The notes: generated by a model from the sequence alone, not told the origin. A stretch of 64,000 nucleotides of DNA from Gammaproteobacteria bacterium (GCA_002711845.1 PASF01000002.1:224224-288223), one strand, 5' to 3'; shown: positions 27,746 to 36,385, counted from the first letter of the stretch. Translations and numbers: made by a program.

Positions 27746-29020
27746 CTAGGCTTTGACCGCAGACGAGCGGATGATGACTGGCAATTCAGTATAGCCTTTG
27801 ACAAAGCTGGAATAGATGCGTTTCGGCTCTCCCACAACGTCCACTTTGTCGAAGCGCTGGCTGATTTCCTCCCAAAGAATGCGCAGTTGCATCTCTGCCA
27901 GGCGGTTGCCCATGCAGCGATGAATACCAAAACCAAAAGACAGGTGCTGGCGTGCGCGTGGCCTGTCGATGATAAACGCATCGGGGTTGTCGATGGCCTC
28001 CGCATCGCGGTTGGCGGAGGCATACCACATCAGTACCTTGTCACCGGCGCGTATGGTCTTTCCGCCCAGTTCGGTATCCACTTTGGCGGTGCGGCGCATA
28101 TAGGCCAGCGGGGTTTGCCAGCGGATGATCTCTGACACCATGGAGGGGATCAGTGCCGGGTTGTCGCGCAATTTCTGATATTCGTGCGGGTGCTCATTGA
28201 GTGCCAGCACACCGCCGCTGATGGAGTTGCGAGTAGTATCATTGCCACCCACGATCAGCAGTATCAGATTGCCCAGGAACTCCCGTGGCGGCATGTTGCG
28301 GGTGGCCTCGCCATGCGCCAGCATGGAGATAAGATCGCTGCCGGGTTCCTTGCTGGCGCGTTCCTGCCACAGACTGGAAAAGTAAGCCAGGCACTCCTTG
28401 AGAATTTCAAAGCCTTCTTCATAGCTGTCAATCAGGCCGGCGCCGGGAATGGCGGTGGCAACATCCGACCAGTAGGTCAGTTTGTGACGATCCTCGAACG
28501 GGAAATCGAACAGCGTCGCCAGCATTTGTGTGGTCAGGTCACGTGACACCAGCTCTACCCAGTTGAAGGGTTCGTCTCTGGGCAGAGCGTCAAGGATGGC
28601 GATGACCCGTTGCCGGATCAGCCCTTCCAGGTTCTTCAGGTTGGCCGGTGCCACGACGCCCTGCACCGTCTTGCGCTGCTCTTCATGCTTGGGCGGATCC
28701 ATGGCGATAAACATGGGCAGCGTGAATTCCGGAATCACATCAACGATGCCAATGGTAGGCTCGGAGGAGAAGATGTGGGGCGCCGCCTCCATGGTCATGA
28801 TGTCCTTGTACGTCATCACTGACCAGTAAGGACCCAGTGGCGAGTCTGCGCAGTAATGTACCGGTGCGTCACGACGCAGGCGCGCCAGGAAGGGCAGGAA
28901 TTCATTAGCCTGCCAGATGCCCGGATGCGCCAGGTCGATTTCTTCCAGCGGCGTGGTCCACGGGTCACGACCGACCAGGCTGCGACTGCGTTTGGTGCTG
29001 TGGTCTGCTACGTCTGGCAT
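27746..29020 (-). CDS. Cytochrome P450, CYP153-like alkane/fatty acid hydroxylase
   Basis: 424 residues. I helix GGNDTTRN, ExxR in SEIIRWQTP, and heme loop FGFGIHRCMGNRL with proximal Cys369. The features LIVGGNDTTRN, RRTAKVDTELGG and FVKGYTELPV fit the CYP153 family, soluble bacterial P450s that terminally hydroxylate n-alkanes and fatty acids. A [2Fe-2S] ferredoxin gene lies 30 bases upstream, as expected for a redox partner, then a GST. No ferredoxin reductase gene is nearby. Start has the CGGAGTG box upstream. Confidence 0.9.
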   Translation of the reverse strand: MPDVADHSTKRSRSLVGRDPWTTPLEEIDLAHPGIWQANEFLPFLARLRRDAPVHYCADSPLGPYWSVMTYKDIMTMEAAPHIFSSEPTIGIVDVIPEFTLPMFIAMDPPKHEEQRKTVQGVVAPANLKNLEGLIRQRVIAILDALPRDEPFNWVELVSRDLTTQMLATLFDFPFEDRHKLTYWSDVATAIPGAGLIDSYEEGFEILKECLAYFSSLWQERASKEPGSDLISMLAHGEATRNMPPREFLGNLILLIVGGNDTTRNSISGGVLALNEHPHEYQKLRDNPALIPSMVSEIIRWQTPLAYMRRTAKVDTELGGKTIRAGDKVLMWYASANRDAEAIDNPDAFIIDRPRARQHLSFGFGIHRCMGNRLAEMQLRILWEEISQRFDKVDVVGEPKRIYSSFVKGYTELPVIIRSSAVKA

Positions 29021-29050
29021 GTTGACACTCCGTTGGCGGATGCGTTTGCG

Positions 29051-29371
29051 CTAGAACTGGTACTCCGGCAGGCGCATGACCAGACCGTCAAGATCATCAC
29101 TGATGTCGATCTGACAGGACAGCCGGGAATTGGCGCTGCGCTCGGGGTTGATATCCAGCATGGGCTCTTCGAACTCTCCGGGCTCGCCAACCGCCTGCAC
29201 CCAGTTTTCGTCCACGAAGACATGGCAGGTGCCACAGGAGCAGGCGCCGCCGCAGTCGGCATCAATGCCCGGTACCAGATTCTTAATGGCGGCTTCCATC
29301 ACTGAGTCGCCATTGCTGGCGTCGACAACATGTTCTGTACCATTGTGTTCTATGTAGGTGATTCGGGTCAT
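29051..29371 (-). CDS. [2Fe-2S] ferredoxin, adrenodoxin/putidaredoxin type
   Basis: 106 residues with cluster ligands C40, C46, C49 and C86 in the C-x5-C-x2-C...C pattern of vertebrate-type ferredoxins that serve P450s. The C-terminal acidic region and final QF are typical. It lies between the GST and the CYP153-like gene in the same orientation, so it is very likely the electron donor to that P450. No reductase is encoded here. Confidence 0.95.
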   Translation of the reverse strand: MTRITYIEHNGTEHVVDASNGDSVMEAAIKNLVPGIDADCGGACSCGTCHVFVDENWVQAVGEPGEFEEPMLDINPERSANSRLSCQIDISDDLDGLVMRLPEYQF

Positions 29372-29409
29372 GATAAAACGGGCTCTCGGTTTTGTGGGTT
29401 GGACAACTG

Positions 29410-30075
29410 TCAGCGCACGACAATGTTCTGTGCACCCTTGACGATGTCATCCGGCGTGCGACTGCGCTCTGGTTGTTTGATGCCGCGCTGGCAGGCGGGG
29501 CGCTCATAAAGCTGGTCAAGCCAGCGTTGCAGGTGTGTCAGGCCGTCCACACTGACGCCTGACCAGCTGTAGGTGCGCGCCCAGCACCAGTTGGCGATAT
29601 CGGCAATTGTGTACACGTCACCAGCCAGATATTCGGACGCTGACAGGCGGCTGTCAAGTACCTCAAACAGACGCCGACACTCGTTCTGGTAACGGTCGAT
29701 GGCGGGCTGGATCTTCTCGGGAAAGTAGCGATAAAAAACATTGGCCTGGCCCATCATCGGACCGACACCTCCCATCTGGAACATCAGCCATTGCAGGGTG
29801 CGCGATCGGGTTGCCGGGTCTTCCGGGTACAGGCGCGCAAATTTTTCCCCCAGATAGATCATGATGGCGCCGGATTCAAAAACAGTAAAGTCGTCATTGC
29901 TGCGATCAACAATCACCGGAATACGGCCATTGGGGTTCATGGCCAGGAACGCCGGTGTCTTCTGCTCACCGGCCGACAGGTTAACGGAGTGCAGGGTGTA
30001 GTCTGCACCGATCTCTTCCAGCATCACCGTGACCTTGTAACCGTTAGGTGTGGCCGAGCTGTAAACGTCGATCAT
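29410..30075 (-). CDS. Glutathione S-transferase (YfcG/Ure2p-like)
   Basis: 221 residues: thioredoxin-like domain with [26 protein letters not shown] and [13 protein letters not shown], then the helical domain with [12 protein letters not shown]. The Asn-Gly near residue 11 and the PNGRIP cis-proline match YfcG-type enzymes. First gene of the unit with the ferredoxin and P450; may detoxify epoxide or aldehyde products, which is inference. YfcG relatives have disulfide reductase activity with glutathione. Confidence 0.9.
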   Translation of the reverse strand: MIDVYSSATPNGYKVTVMLEEIGADYTLHSVNLSAGEQKTPAFLAMNPNGRIPVIVDRSNDDFTVFESGAIMIYLGEKFARLYPEDPATRSRTLQWLMFQMGGVGPMMGQANVFYRYFPEKIQPAIDRYQNECRRLFEVLDSRLSASEYLAGDVYTIADIANWCWARTYSWSGVSVDGLTHLQRWLDQLYERPACQRGIKQPERSRTPDDIVKGAQNIVVR

Positions 30076-30203
30076 GGAAAGCCTCTGGCTGGGGTGTACT
30101 TTTCCTGCGTTGAATCGTATGTTATTACTGAATGTGATACAACATGGTCTTGCCCAGAGGCTTCCCTACACCTGTCACACACAACAATTGAGAGATCAGG
30201 CGT

Positions 30204-31400
30204 ATGCTTAATAATAACACCGCTTCCGCCCCGACATTTGCCAGACTGGTGGCCATCATTCTGGTCATCATGGTGTCCCTCGTTGCCTGCAGTGAGCCTG
30301 AGCCACCCGCAGTGCCTGATGTGCCGACGGCCGTCAATGTGCCGGCTGTTGATGCAGACGAGCAGACCTATGCTGATTTCTCCGGCCTTGCGTCGGGCTG
30401 GAACGCTTTCGCGCCTGGTGGCGACACCGTCTGTTCTGATGGCTCGGAGTATCGCTTCTTTGTCAAACAGGGCGAGCCTGACAAGTTAATGTTTTACCTG
30501 GAAGGCGGCGGTGCCTGCTGGGATGGAGCCAACTGTGATCCGGACCTGCAGCCCAGCTATCAGATCAACCTGGCGGCGACCGATCCGGCCAATGCCCACG
30601 GCATCCTGGCCTTCGATCATCCTGAGAACCCGTTTGCCGATTACACCATTGTTTACGCCCCTTACTGCTCTGCCGATGTCCATCTCGGCGACTCGGTGCA
30701 GACCCACATGGCACCAGAGATCGAGGGGCATGCAGCCCATGAGGTCAATATCCAGCACCGTGGCCTGGTCAATGCCAGCGCCGCCATGCAATGGGCTTTT
30801 GACCATGTCCTGGTGCCGCAGCAGATCTTTGTGACCGGATCCAGCGCCGGGTCTATCCCCTCACCGTTCTATGCGTTGGAGATGGCGCAGCATTACCCGC
30901 AAGCTGATGTGGTGCAGCTTGGCGATGCGTCGGGCGGCTACCGTGGATTTGCCAATTTTAATCCCTATGATGTCTGGGCCACCGATGAAGTGCTGGCCAA
31001 TATGAGCTATATCAGCGACATCCCGGCTGATGAGTTCAGTTTCCACCACCTTTACATTGGCGCCGCCCAGGCACGTCCGGACATCCGATACGCTTCCTAT
31101 GACAACGCCGAAGACGACGTTCAGAAACAGTTTCTGGCACTGGGCGGTACGCCCACCGAGTCGCTGTTGCCGCTGCTGGAGACCAACCTGAACGAAATCG
31201 CTGACGCCATTCCGGATTTCCGTTACTACGTTGCTGGAGGCTCGATGCACACCATCCTGCTGCGTCCGGAAGTCTACAGCTACGAAGTTGAAGGCGTGCG
31301 CTTTGTTGACTGGCTGACAGACCTGGCCGCAGGTGAGCCGGTGCAGAATGTCATGTGTCTGAATTGCGAGCTGGCGCCGGAACCCGTCCAGGCTCCTTGA
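30204..31400 (+). CDS. Pectinacetylesterase-like lipoprotein hydrolase
   Basis: 398 residues. Lipobox MVSLVACSEP gives a lipidated Cys at about 33. Motifs: FYLEGGGACWDG near the start of the domain, TGSSAGSIPSP nucleophile elbow, and GGSMHTILLRP for the late catalytic His. This fits the pectinacetylesterase/NOTUM superfamily of Ser hydrolases. Real substrate in marine bacteria is open; a deacylase is likely. Two cysteines (CDPD, CSAD) may pair. Stands alone, divergent from the GST-P450 unit. Confidence 0.85.
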   Translation: MLNNNTASAPTFARLVAIILVIMVSLVACSEPEPPAVPDVPTAVNVPAVDADEQTYADFSGLASGWNAFAPGGDTVCSDGSEYRFFVKQGEPDKLMFYLEGGGACWDGANCDPDLQPSYQINLAATDPANAHGILAFDHPENPFADYTIVYAPYCSADVHLGDSVQTHMAPEIEGHAAHEVNIQHRGLVNASAAMQWAFDHVLVPQQIFVTGSSAGSIPSPFYALEMAQHYPQADVVQLGDASGGYRGFANFNPYDVWATDEVLANMSYISDIPADEFSFHHLYIGAAQARPDIRYASYDNAEDDVQKQFLALGGTPTESLLPLLETNLNEIADAIPDFRYYVAGGSMHTILLRPEVYSYEVEGVRFVDWLTDLAAGEPVQNVMCLNCELAPEPVQAP

Positions 31401-31426
31401 TGATCAGTGCACCCCTGCTGACCTGG

Positions 31427-32257
31427 TTAAATTGAGCCTAGCAGGGGTGCAATCGCCGTATCAAACTTGATGCTGGCCAGGTCGTCAGCACGGGTACGAC
31501 CCTGTGTAAGAAGCGCGAGGGGTATGTTGGCCTGGTGTGCCTGGCGAGCAAAACGAAACCCCGAAAACACCATCAGTGACGATCCGATAACCAGCAGGCC
31601 ACGACTGCCCGCGAGTGCCTCGAATACCTTGTCGACACGAGGCCGCGGTACGTTGTCACCAAAGAACACCACGTCCGGTTTGAGTATGCCGTCACATTGC
31701 GGGCAACCTGGCACTATGAAATCGGAAAAGTCCATCTCCAGATCGGCGTCGCCGTCGGGTGCAACGGTTGCAGAAAGGCTGCCCAGAGAAGGATTGAGTG
31801 CTGAACATCTGGCATGCATGAGTGCGCGTTGCTCCGTGTAGCCGCAAGACATACACACCAGTTCGTCGGCACGTCCATGCAAGTCCACGACAGCGGTACT
31901 GCCCGCTTTTTGATGCAGGCGGTCGACGTTCTGTGTCACCAGCAGGGACACCAGGCCCCTGTGCTCCAGCTCGGCGATTTTGTGGTGAGCGAGATTCGGT
32001 TGTGCCTGTTGCATGATTGGCCACCCTACCAGACTGCGCGCCCAGTAGCGCTGCCGTGTTGCAGCGCTCTGCATAAAGTCCTGATGCTGCACCGGCTGTT
32101 TGCGCTTCCAGTTGCCATGGCTGTCGCGATAGTCCGGAATGCCAGAATCAGTACTGATGCCCGCGCCAGTCAACACCAGCAGCGGCGCATTGCGGTGAAT
32201 GAAAGCGGTCAGTTCACCTGATTGTTGCTCAAGACAGTTTTGTAACACAGTTGTCAT
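31427..32257 (-). CDS. Sir2-family NAD-dependent protein deacylase
   Basis: 276 residues. NAD motifs GAGISTDSGIPDYRD, TQNVDRLHQKAG with catalytic His in DLHGR, and zinc Cys pairs CMSCG and CPQCDG. The GIPDYRD variant rather than GIPDFR fits the class II (SIRT4-like) group. Deacylates lysine residues using NAD+. No signal peptide. The intergenic stretch to the secreted ParB-like gene (32258-32327) is short and divergent. Confidence 0.95.
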   Translation of the reverse strand: MTTVLQNCLEQQSGELTAFIHRNAPLLVLTGAGISTDSGIPDYRDSHGNWKRKQPVQHQDFMQSAATRQRYWARSLVGWPIMQQAQPNLAHHKIAELEHRGLVSLLVTQNVDRLHQKAGSTAVVDLHGRADELVCMSCGYTEQRALMHARCSALNPSLGSLSATVAPDGDADLEMDFSDFIVPGCPQCDGILKPDVVFFGDNVPRPRVDKVFEALAGSRGLLVIGSSLMVFSGFRFARQAHQANIPLALLTQGRTRADDLASIKFDTAIAPLLGSI

Positions 32258-32327
32258 GATTGTTTGTCACACTGATAGATTATTTAAGTCTGCTGCCAAT
32301 TAGCGATGACCACAGGTCGGGAGGCTC

Positions 32328-33287
32328 ATGCCCAGTACCAAATTCAATATCAGAGTCATCTGCCAGGCTGCACTGGTCGCGAGTCTGCTGTGTGCCTGCT
32401 TTACCACCAGCCAGGCCGATGACGATATCGTGATGGTGGCTGTGGGTGCATTGCAGCCCACTCAAGCCTTTATCGCGCATGACCAGGTAAATTACAAGTT
32501 GCATCGTTATCTCATCGATCGGCGCAAACTGTTTGATGATCTGTGCGAGGTCCATGGTCGCGGTGATCGCGCAGACATAACGGCAGGCTCAGTGCCGCAA
32601 CAGCTTGATTCATTTTCATGTCGTCTCAGTGACATTACCGGTTTTGCGCCGGACACCATGAAGACAGTCGTCCGGGGTCCAGGTGGACGATACTATCTGA
32701 CGGATGGCCATCATACCTTCACCACCTTTCATGACTTCGCCGAGACCGGGCCCGCATTTGAAGTGCCGGTACGCGTTACCCATGATCAGTCAGGCATGAC
32801 ACGAGCCGGGTTCTGGCGCTGGCTGCAGCAAAACAATCTGACCTGGTTACGAGATGCTGACGGCGCCGCCGTTTCGCCCGAACAGGTACCCAGGCAATTG
32901 GGCAGGGACAGTCTGGGCAATGATGTCTGGCGCGGTGCGATGTATTTCCTGCGCGATAAAGTATGGGTCAAGCCGCAGCCAGCCGTGCCTTTTGTCGAGT
33001 TCTACTGGGCGCAGCATTTGCGCCAGGATTCCCAGCTTCAGCCCGGTCCTCTGGTCTCTGCACAGGCATACCTGTCCTGGCTGCAGCAAATAGCTGCCCA
33101 TATTCAGGCCCTGCCTGATCAACCCGGGCTGGGACCTCAGGGGCAGTCGCCGGACGCGCTGGGGCGGCTGAACACAGACAAACAGCCCGATCTGGGTGAC
33201 CTGCTGTGTGCTGGCAATGAGATCGGCAAACTCGGCATGGCGCTGGCTGCCAGAGGCATTGTCAGTGACTGCTCGCAGGGTTACTAA
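32328..33287 (+). CDS. Secreted ParB/Srx-fold (ParBc_2-type) protein
   Basis: 319 residues with a signal peptide or lipoprotein-like start (LVASLLCACFTTSQA). The middle has VAVGALQPTQAFIAHDQVNYKL and YYLTDGHHTFTTF, the ParB-like nuclease signature for the exported ParBc_2 family. A Cys pair CRLSD and a late CAGNE are available for disulfides. Family function is not known; the fold is shared with sulfiredoxin and plasmid partition proteins but here is outside the cytoplasm. Confidence 0.8.
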   Translation: MPSTKFNIRVICQAALVASLLCACFTTSQADDDIVMVAVGALQPTQAFIAHDQVNYKLHRYLIDRRKLFDDLCEVHGRGDRADITAGSVPQQLDSFSCRLSDITGFAPDTMKTVVRGPGGRYYLTDGHHTFTTFHDFAETGPAFEVPVRVTHDQSGMTRAGFWRWLQQNNLTWLRDADGAAVSPEQVPRQLGRDSLGNDVWRGAMYFLRDKVWVKPQPAVPFVEFYWAQHLRQDSQLQPGPLVSAQAYLSWLQQIAAHIQALPDQPGLGPQGQSPDALGRLNTDKQPDLGDLLCAGNEIGKLGMALAARGIVSDCSQGY

Positions 33288-33361
33288 TCACTCTGTTGTT
33301 TATTCGTCTGCTGCGGTACGCTGCGTATCGGTGCAGCTCAACTAAAACAAGAGGATGAGTC

Positions 33362-34561
33362 ATGAAATTACGCGGTCTGTTGCAACCCTTGTTAGTCCTG
33401 TTCTGTCTATCGCCAGCATGGGCACTGGCACAATCCGGTGATCAGGTACGCTGGCTCGATCCGGCCACGGACGCGCAGAACCTGCCCACTGACGGAAGCA
33501 TCCTGTTCTGGTCGGGCGATGAACAGATTGCCGGATTCCGCAATATTCCTCTGTTGAGCCCGGTGCGGCATGTGTCGCGTGGTGACCAGGTAATGCCATT
33601 GCCACGCGCCGAACGGGACTTCTCCATGCTGCGCTACCAGGTAAACGGCGAAACCTTCGATCTGGATGACTATATGCGTCACAATCATGTCGGCGGTGTG
33701 CTGGTGCTCAGGGACGGCGAGATCATGCTGGAGCGGTATGGCCTGGGTAATGATGAGGATACTCAGTGGGTGTCCTTCTCCATGACCAAGTCAGTGGTGT
33801 CGCTGCTGACCGGTGCGGCCATCGCCGATGGCTACATCAGCAGCGTTGACGACCCGATCACCGATTACCTGCCGCAGCTGCGCGGCAGCAGCTATGACGG
33901 TGTCAGTGTCAAACATGTCCTACAGATGGCCTCGGGTACTGACTGGAACGAGGACTACGCGGATCCGGCGTCTGATGTGGCTACGTCACCCAGCGACATG
34001 CTGGCACTGATGCAGTTCATGGGCGAGAAAGCGCGGGTTGCCGAGCCGGGTGAACGCTTTAATTACAACACCGGAGAAACCAATCTGGCAGGCGCCATCG
34101 TACGCGCTGCCATTGGCAATAACCTGGCAGCCTACCTGACACAAAAGATCTGGCAGCCCTGGGGCATGGAAAGTGATGCCACCTGGATCAGCCATGGTCC
34201 CTATGGCGGAGAGCTGGGGGGCTGCTGCCTGTCCCCGGTGCTGCGTGACTGGGGGCGCCTGGCACTGCTGGTGATGAATGGCGGTGTATTGCATGATGGC
34301 ACCCGGGTAGTCCCCGAAGACTGGATTGCCGAGTCCACCGAACCCTCGCCGGGCAGCGATAACTACGGGTATCTGTGGTGGCTGAATGGTGATGGTACGT
34401 ACCGTGCCAGTGGCATCTTTGGCCAGGGCATTTATTTCAATCCTGGTGAGAATCTGATAATTGTCGTGCAGGGTGCCTGGCCGCAGGCCACCGGCGCCAG
34501 CTTTGCCATGCACCGGGACAGTTTTTTTAACGCCGTGGCAGCGTCGCTGAATGACGACTGA
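33362..34561 (+). CDS. Exported serine hydrolase of the class C beta-lactamase superfamily (NylB-like)
   Basis: 399 residues with a signal peptide ending WALAQ. Catalytic S140-x-x-K143 in SFSMTKSV, YNT motif at FNYNTGETN, and a C-terminal GIFGQGIYF segment standing for the KTG box. Overall layout resembles 6-aminohexanoate-dimer hydrolase and related esterases/amidases. The start has AGAGGATG. Its 3' end overlaps the NhaC start by 11 bases, suggesting coupling. Confidence 0.88.
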   Translation: MKLRGLLQPLLVLFCLSPAWALAQSGDQVRWLDPATDAQNLPTDGSILFWSGDEQIAGFRNIPLLSPVRHVSRGDQVMPLPRAERDFSMLRYQVNGETFDLDDYMRHNHVGGVLVLRDGEIMLERYGLGNDEDTQWVSFSMTKSVVSLLTGAAIADGYISSVDDPITDYLPQLRGSSYDGVSVKHVLQMASGTDWNEDYADPASDVATSPSDMLALMQFMGEKARVAEPGERFNYNTGETNLAGAIVRAAIGNNLAAYLTQKIWQPWGMESDATWISHGPYGGELGGCCLSPVLRDWGRLALLVMNGGVLHDGTRVVPEDWIAESTEPSPGSDNYGYLWWLNGDGTYRASGIFGQGIYFNPGENLIIVVQGAWPQATGASFAMHRDSFFNAVAASLNDD

Positions 34562-35969
34562 TCCGATACCGGGTGCAGCCGACAGCGAGGCCAGGCGGCC
34601 CAGTGCCGCGCACGGGGCGCTGTGTTTTGGTGGCAATCTGGGCATTATCGCACTCGGTCTGTTTGGGCTGGGTGTCAGTTTGCACATTCTGCTGTTTGTC
34701 TGTCTGATCTGGACGGGGCTGAATAGCCGGGTACTGGGTTACCGCTTTGTGGCTATTCGCGCCATGATGAGTGACGGTATCAGCCGTGCCTTGCCGGCCA
34801 TCTATATCTTTCTGTTGATCGGTCTGGTGATTGCAGCCTTCATGCAAAGCGGCACGGTGGCGGCCCTGATTTATTATGGCCTGAACCTGCTCAGCCCGGC
34901 CTGGTTTCTGGCCGCGGGTCTGGTGCTGTGCAGTGTGATGTCGGTGGCCACGGGCACCTCGTGGGGCACCGCCGGCACACTGGGCGTGGTGTTGATCGGT
35001 ATCGGCGGCACCATGGGAATCCCGCTGCCACTGGTGGCAGGCATGATTGTCTGCGGCGCGACCTTTGGCGACAAGCTGTCGCCGGTGTCAGATACCACCA
35101 ATCTGGCCGCCATGAGCGCAGGCACCTCCCTGTTTCGCCACATCGGATCGATGTTGTACACCACCGTGCCGGCCTTTCTGGTCAGCCTGCTGATATTTGT
35201 GGGTCTGGGGCTGAGCTACGCCGATAACGCACTGCCGACCGCAGCAATCGCGGAGATTCAGCAGGCCCTGTCGTCAGCCTATGGATTGAACCTGCTGGTT
35301 ACCCTGTTGCCGCTACTGGTGATGCTGACGCTGAGTCTGCGACGGTTTCCGGCGGAAGTGGCGATGACCGCGAGCGTTGTGGTCGCGGTGCTGATCGCCA
35401 TCGTGTATCAGGGCCAGAGTGCGGTCACAGTGCTCAACAATCTGTGGAGTAACCAGGCCGGTACCACTGGCATTGCCAGTCTCGATGAGTTGCTCGGGCG
35501 CGGTGGCATGCTCAGCATGAGCTGGACCCTGTTGTTGTCACTGATGGCACTGGCGCTGGGAGGCATGCTGTTTGCGGCAGGATTCCTGCAGGCGCTGCTG
35601 CAGGGCATCATCGCCCGCCTCAAGCGGACCGCCAGCCTGATTGCCAGCACCATCGGCGCCGGCATCCTCGGCAACATTGGCATGGGTGAAGCCTATATCA
35701 CCATCATTCTCAACAGCCAGCTGTTTCGCCCTGCGTTTGAAAGCAAAGGGATCGACAATGCGGTATTGTCGCGCTCGGTAGAAGAGGGCGCAACCATGAG
35801 CACCGGGTTGATTCCGTGGACCACGGCGGGTGCATTTTACGCCGCGACACTGGGTGTGCCGGTGCTGGAGTATCTGCCCTATGCATTTCTTAACTACCTC
35901 AATCCGCTGATTTCCATGGTCATGGCGATACTGGGTTTAGGTCTGTTGCGCAGTATGAAAAAAAACTGA
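34551..35969 (+). CDS. nhaC: Na+/H+ antiporter NhaC-like
   Basis: 472 residues, about 11-12 helices. Motifs: TSWGTAGTLG, CGATFGDKLSPVSDTTNLA with acidic/polar residues for ion exchange, and a GNIGMGEAYITIIL segment in a later helix. Family knowledge: NhaC-type antiporters exchange Na+ (or an organic/Na+ pair such as malate-lactate in the MleN type) for H+. Sodium efflux fits a marine habitat. It overlaps the preceding hydrolase by 11 bases; transcription probably continues across. Confidence 0.9.
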   Translation: MTTDPIPGAADSEARRPSAAHGALCFGGNLGIIALGLFGLGVSLHILLFVCLIWTGLNSRVLGYRFVAIRAMMSDGISRALPAIYIFLLIGLVIAAFMQSGTVAALIYYGLNLLSPAWFLAAGLVLCSVMSVATGTSWGTAGTLGVVLIGIGGTMGIPLPLVAGMIVCGATFGDKLSPVSDTTNLAAMSAGTSLFRHIGSMLYTTVPAFLVSLLIFVGLGLSYADNALPTAAIAEIQQALSSAYGLNLLVTLLPLLVMLTLSLRRFPAEVAMTASVVVAVLIAIVYQGQSAVTVLNNLWSNQAGTTGIASLDELLGRGGMLSMSWTLLLSLMALALGGMLFAAGFLQALLQGIIARLKRTASLIASTIGAGILGNIGMGEAYITIILNSQLFRPAFESKGIDNAVLSRSVEEGATMSTGLIPWTTAGAFYAATLGVPVLEYLPYAFLNYLNPLISMVMAILGLGLLRSMKKN

Positions 35970-35979
35970 CATTATTTTG

Positions 35980-36009
35980 TTGACACTGTTGCAACTTCAA
36001 GCTTACTCT
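35980..36009 (+). promoter_or_regulatory. Candidate sigma70 promoter for the small peptide gene
   Basis: A perfect TTGACA at 35980-35985 is followed after 18 bases by TACTCT (36004-36009), a weak -10. It lies in the gap after nhaC and about 40-70 bases upstream of the peptide ATG. Confidence 0.5.
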
Positions 36010-36050
36010 CAGGCCATGTTCAATTGAGAAATGAAAAAGGAGGTGATCCA

Positions 36051-36128
36051 ATGTCGAGTGATTCAGCTAAGGTTTCAATGGATGTTGGTGCAATTAATAA
36101 AGCTGGGAGTAACGACCTGGTGGTTTGA
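36051..36128 (+). CDS. 25-residue peptide gene with near-perfect Shine-Dalgarno sequence
   Basis: A 25-codon frame starts at ATG 36051: MSSDSAKVSMDVGAINKAG, then SNDLVV, stop TGA at 36126-36128. Upstream, AAGGAGGTGATCC (36037-36049) pairs with 13 consecutive bases of the canonical 16S rRNA 3' end, far stronger than any other site in this window. A promoter-like TTGACA precedes it and a strong terminator follows at 36180-36204. The peptide has no helix-forming hydrophobic stretch and no cysteine. An alternative 37-codon frame opens at ATG 36031 but has no good ribosome site and would use the purine run as coding sequence. Function unknown: peptide product, leader peptide, or regulator. Confidence 0.55.
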   Translation: MSSDSAKVSMDVGAINKAGSNDLVV

Positions 36129-36179
36129 TAACACCCCTCTCTGATTTCAGAGAAGGTTCCATTGGAGCCAGCATCACGG

Positions 36180-36204
36180 AAAGGGAGCCTAGGCTCCCTT
36201 TTTT
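36180..36204 (+). terminator. Rho-independent terminator after the peptide gene
   Basis: AAAGGGAGCCTAGGCTCCC followed by TTTTTT. The palindrome is near-perfect so it can work in both directions. Two smaller hairpins precede it: TCTCTGA-TT-TCAGAGA at 36138-36153 and GGTTCC-ATT-GGAGCC at 36155-36169 (one G-U pair). The GGAGCC of the second could alternatively pair with the GGCTCC of the terminator. Confidence 0.85.
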
Positions 36205-36224
36205 AATGTCCTTTTTATCAGGTC

Positions 36225-36352
36225 ATTGAAAAGCTATCTGCATTGCCATTGCTTCGTAAAAAACAGGTTCAGAGTGCTCATTTACGACGTGTAAACTCCG
36301 CTTCCTCACCTGTTTTCGGGTCGCACTGGCTGCCTCGATGACGCTTTTCAAT
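36225..36352 (-). repeat. Structured repeat element, copy B
   Basis: Read on the minus strand it matches copy A at 60561-60684. Ends are a perfect 10-base inverted repeat ATTGAAAAGC (minus strand 36352-36343) and GCTTTTCAAT (36234-36225). Inside are CGAGGCAGCCAGTGCGA (36337-36321), a middle stem AAAACAGGT/ACCTGTTTT, an inner stem TTTAC/GTAAA with a five-base loop, and the conserved tail ACGAAGCAATG. It lies between the peptide terminator and the transaminase start, 33 bases upstream of the GTG. Confidence 0.75.
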
Positions 36353-36385
36353 AGCCTGCAACGTCGTGTATTCAGAAGGTGCGGT

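Noticed and set aside
36031-36144. Alternative 37-codon frame starting 20 bases before the peptide ATG
   Set aside because: Its Shine-Dalgarno would be poor and its codons 2-6 are the purine run that makes an almost perfect ribosome site for the downstream ATG.
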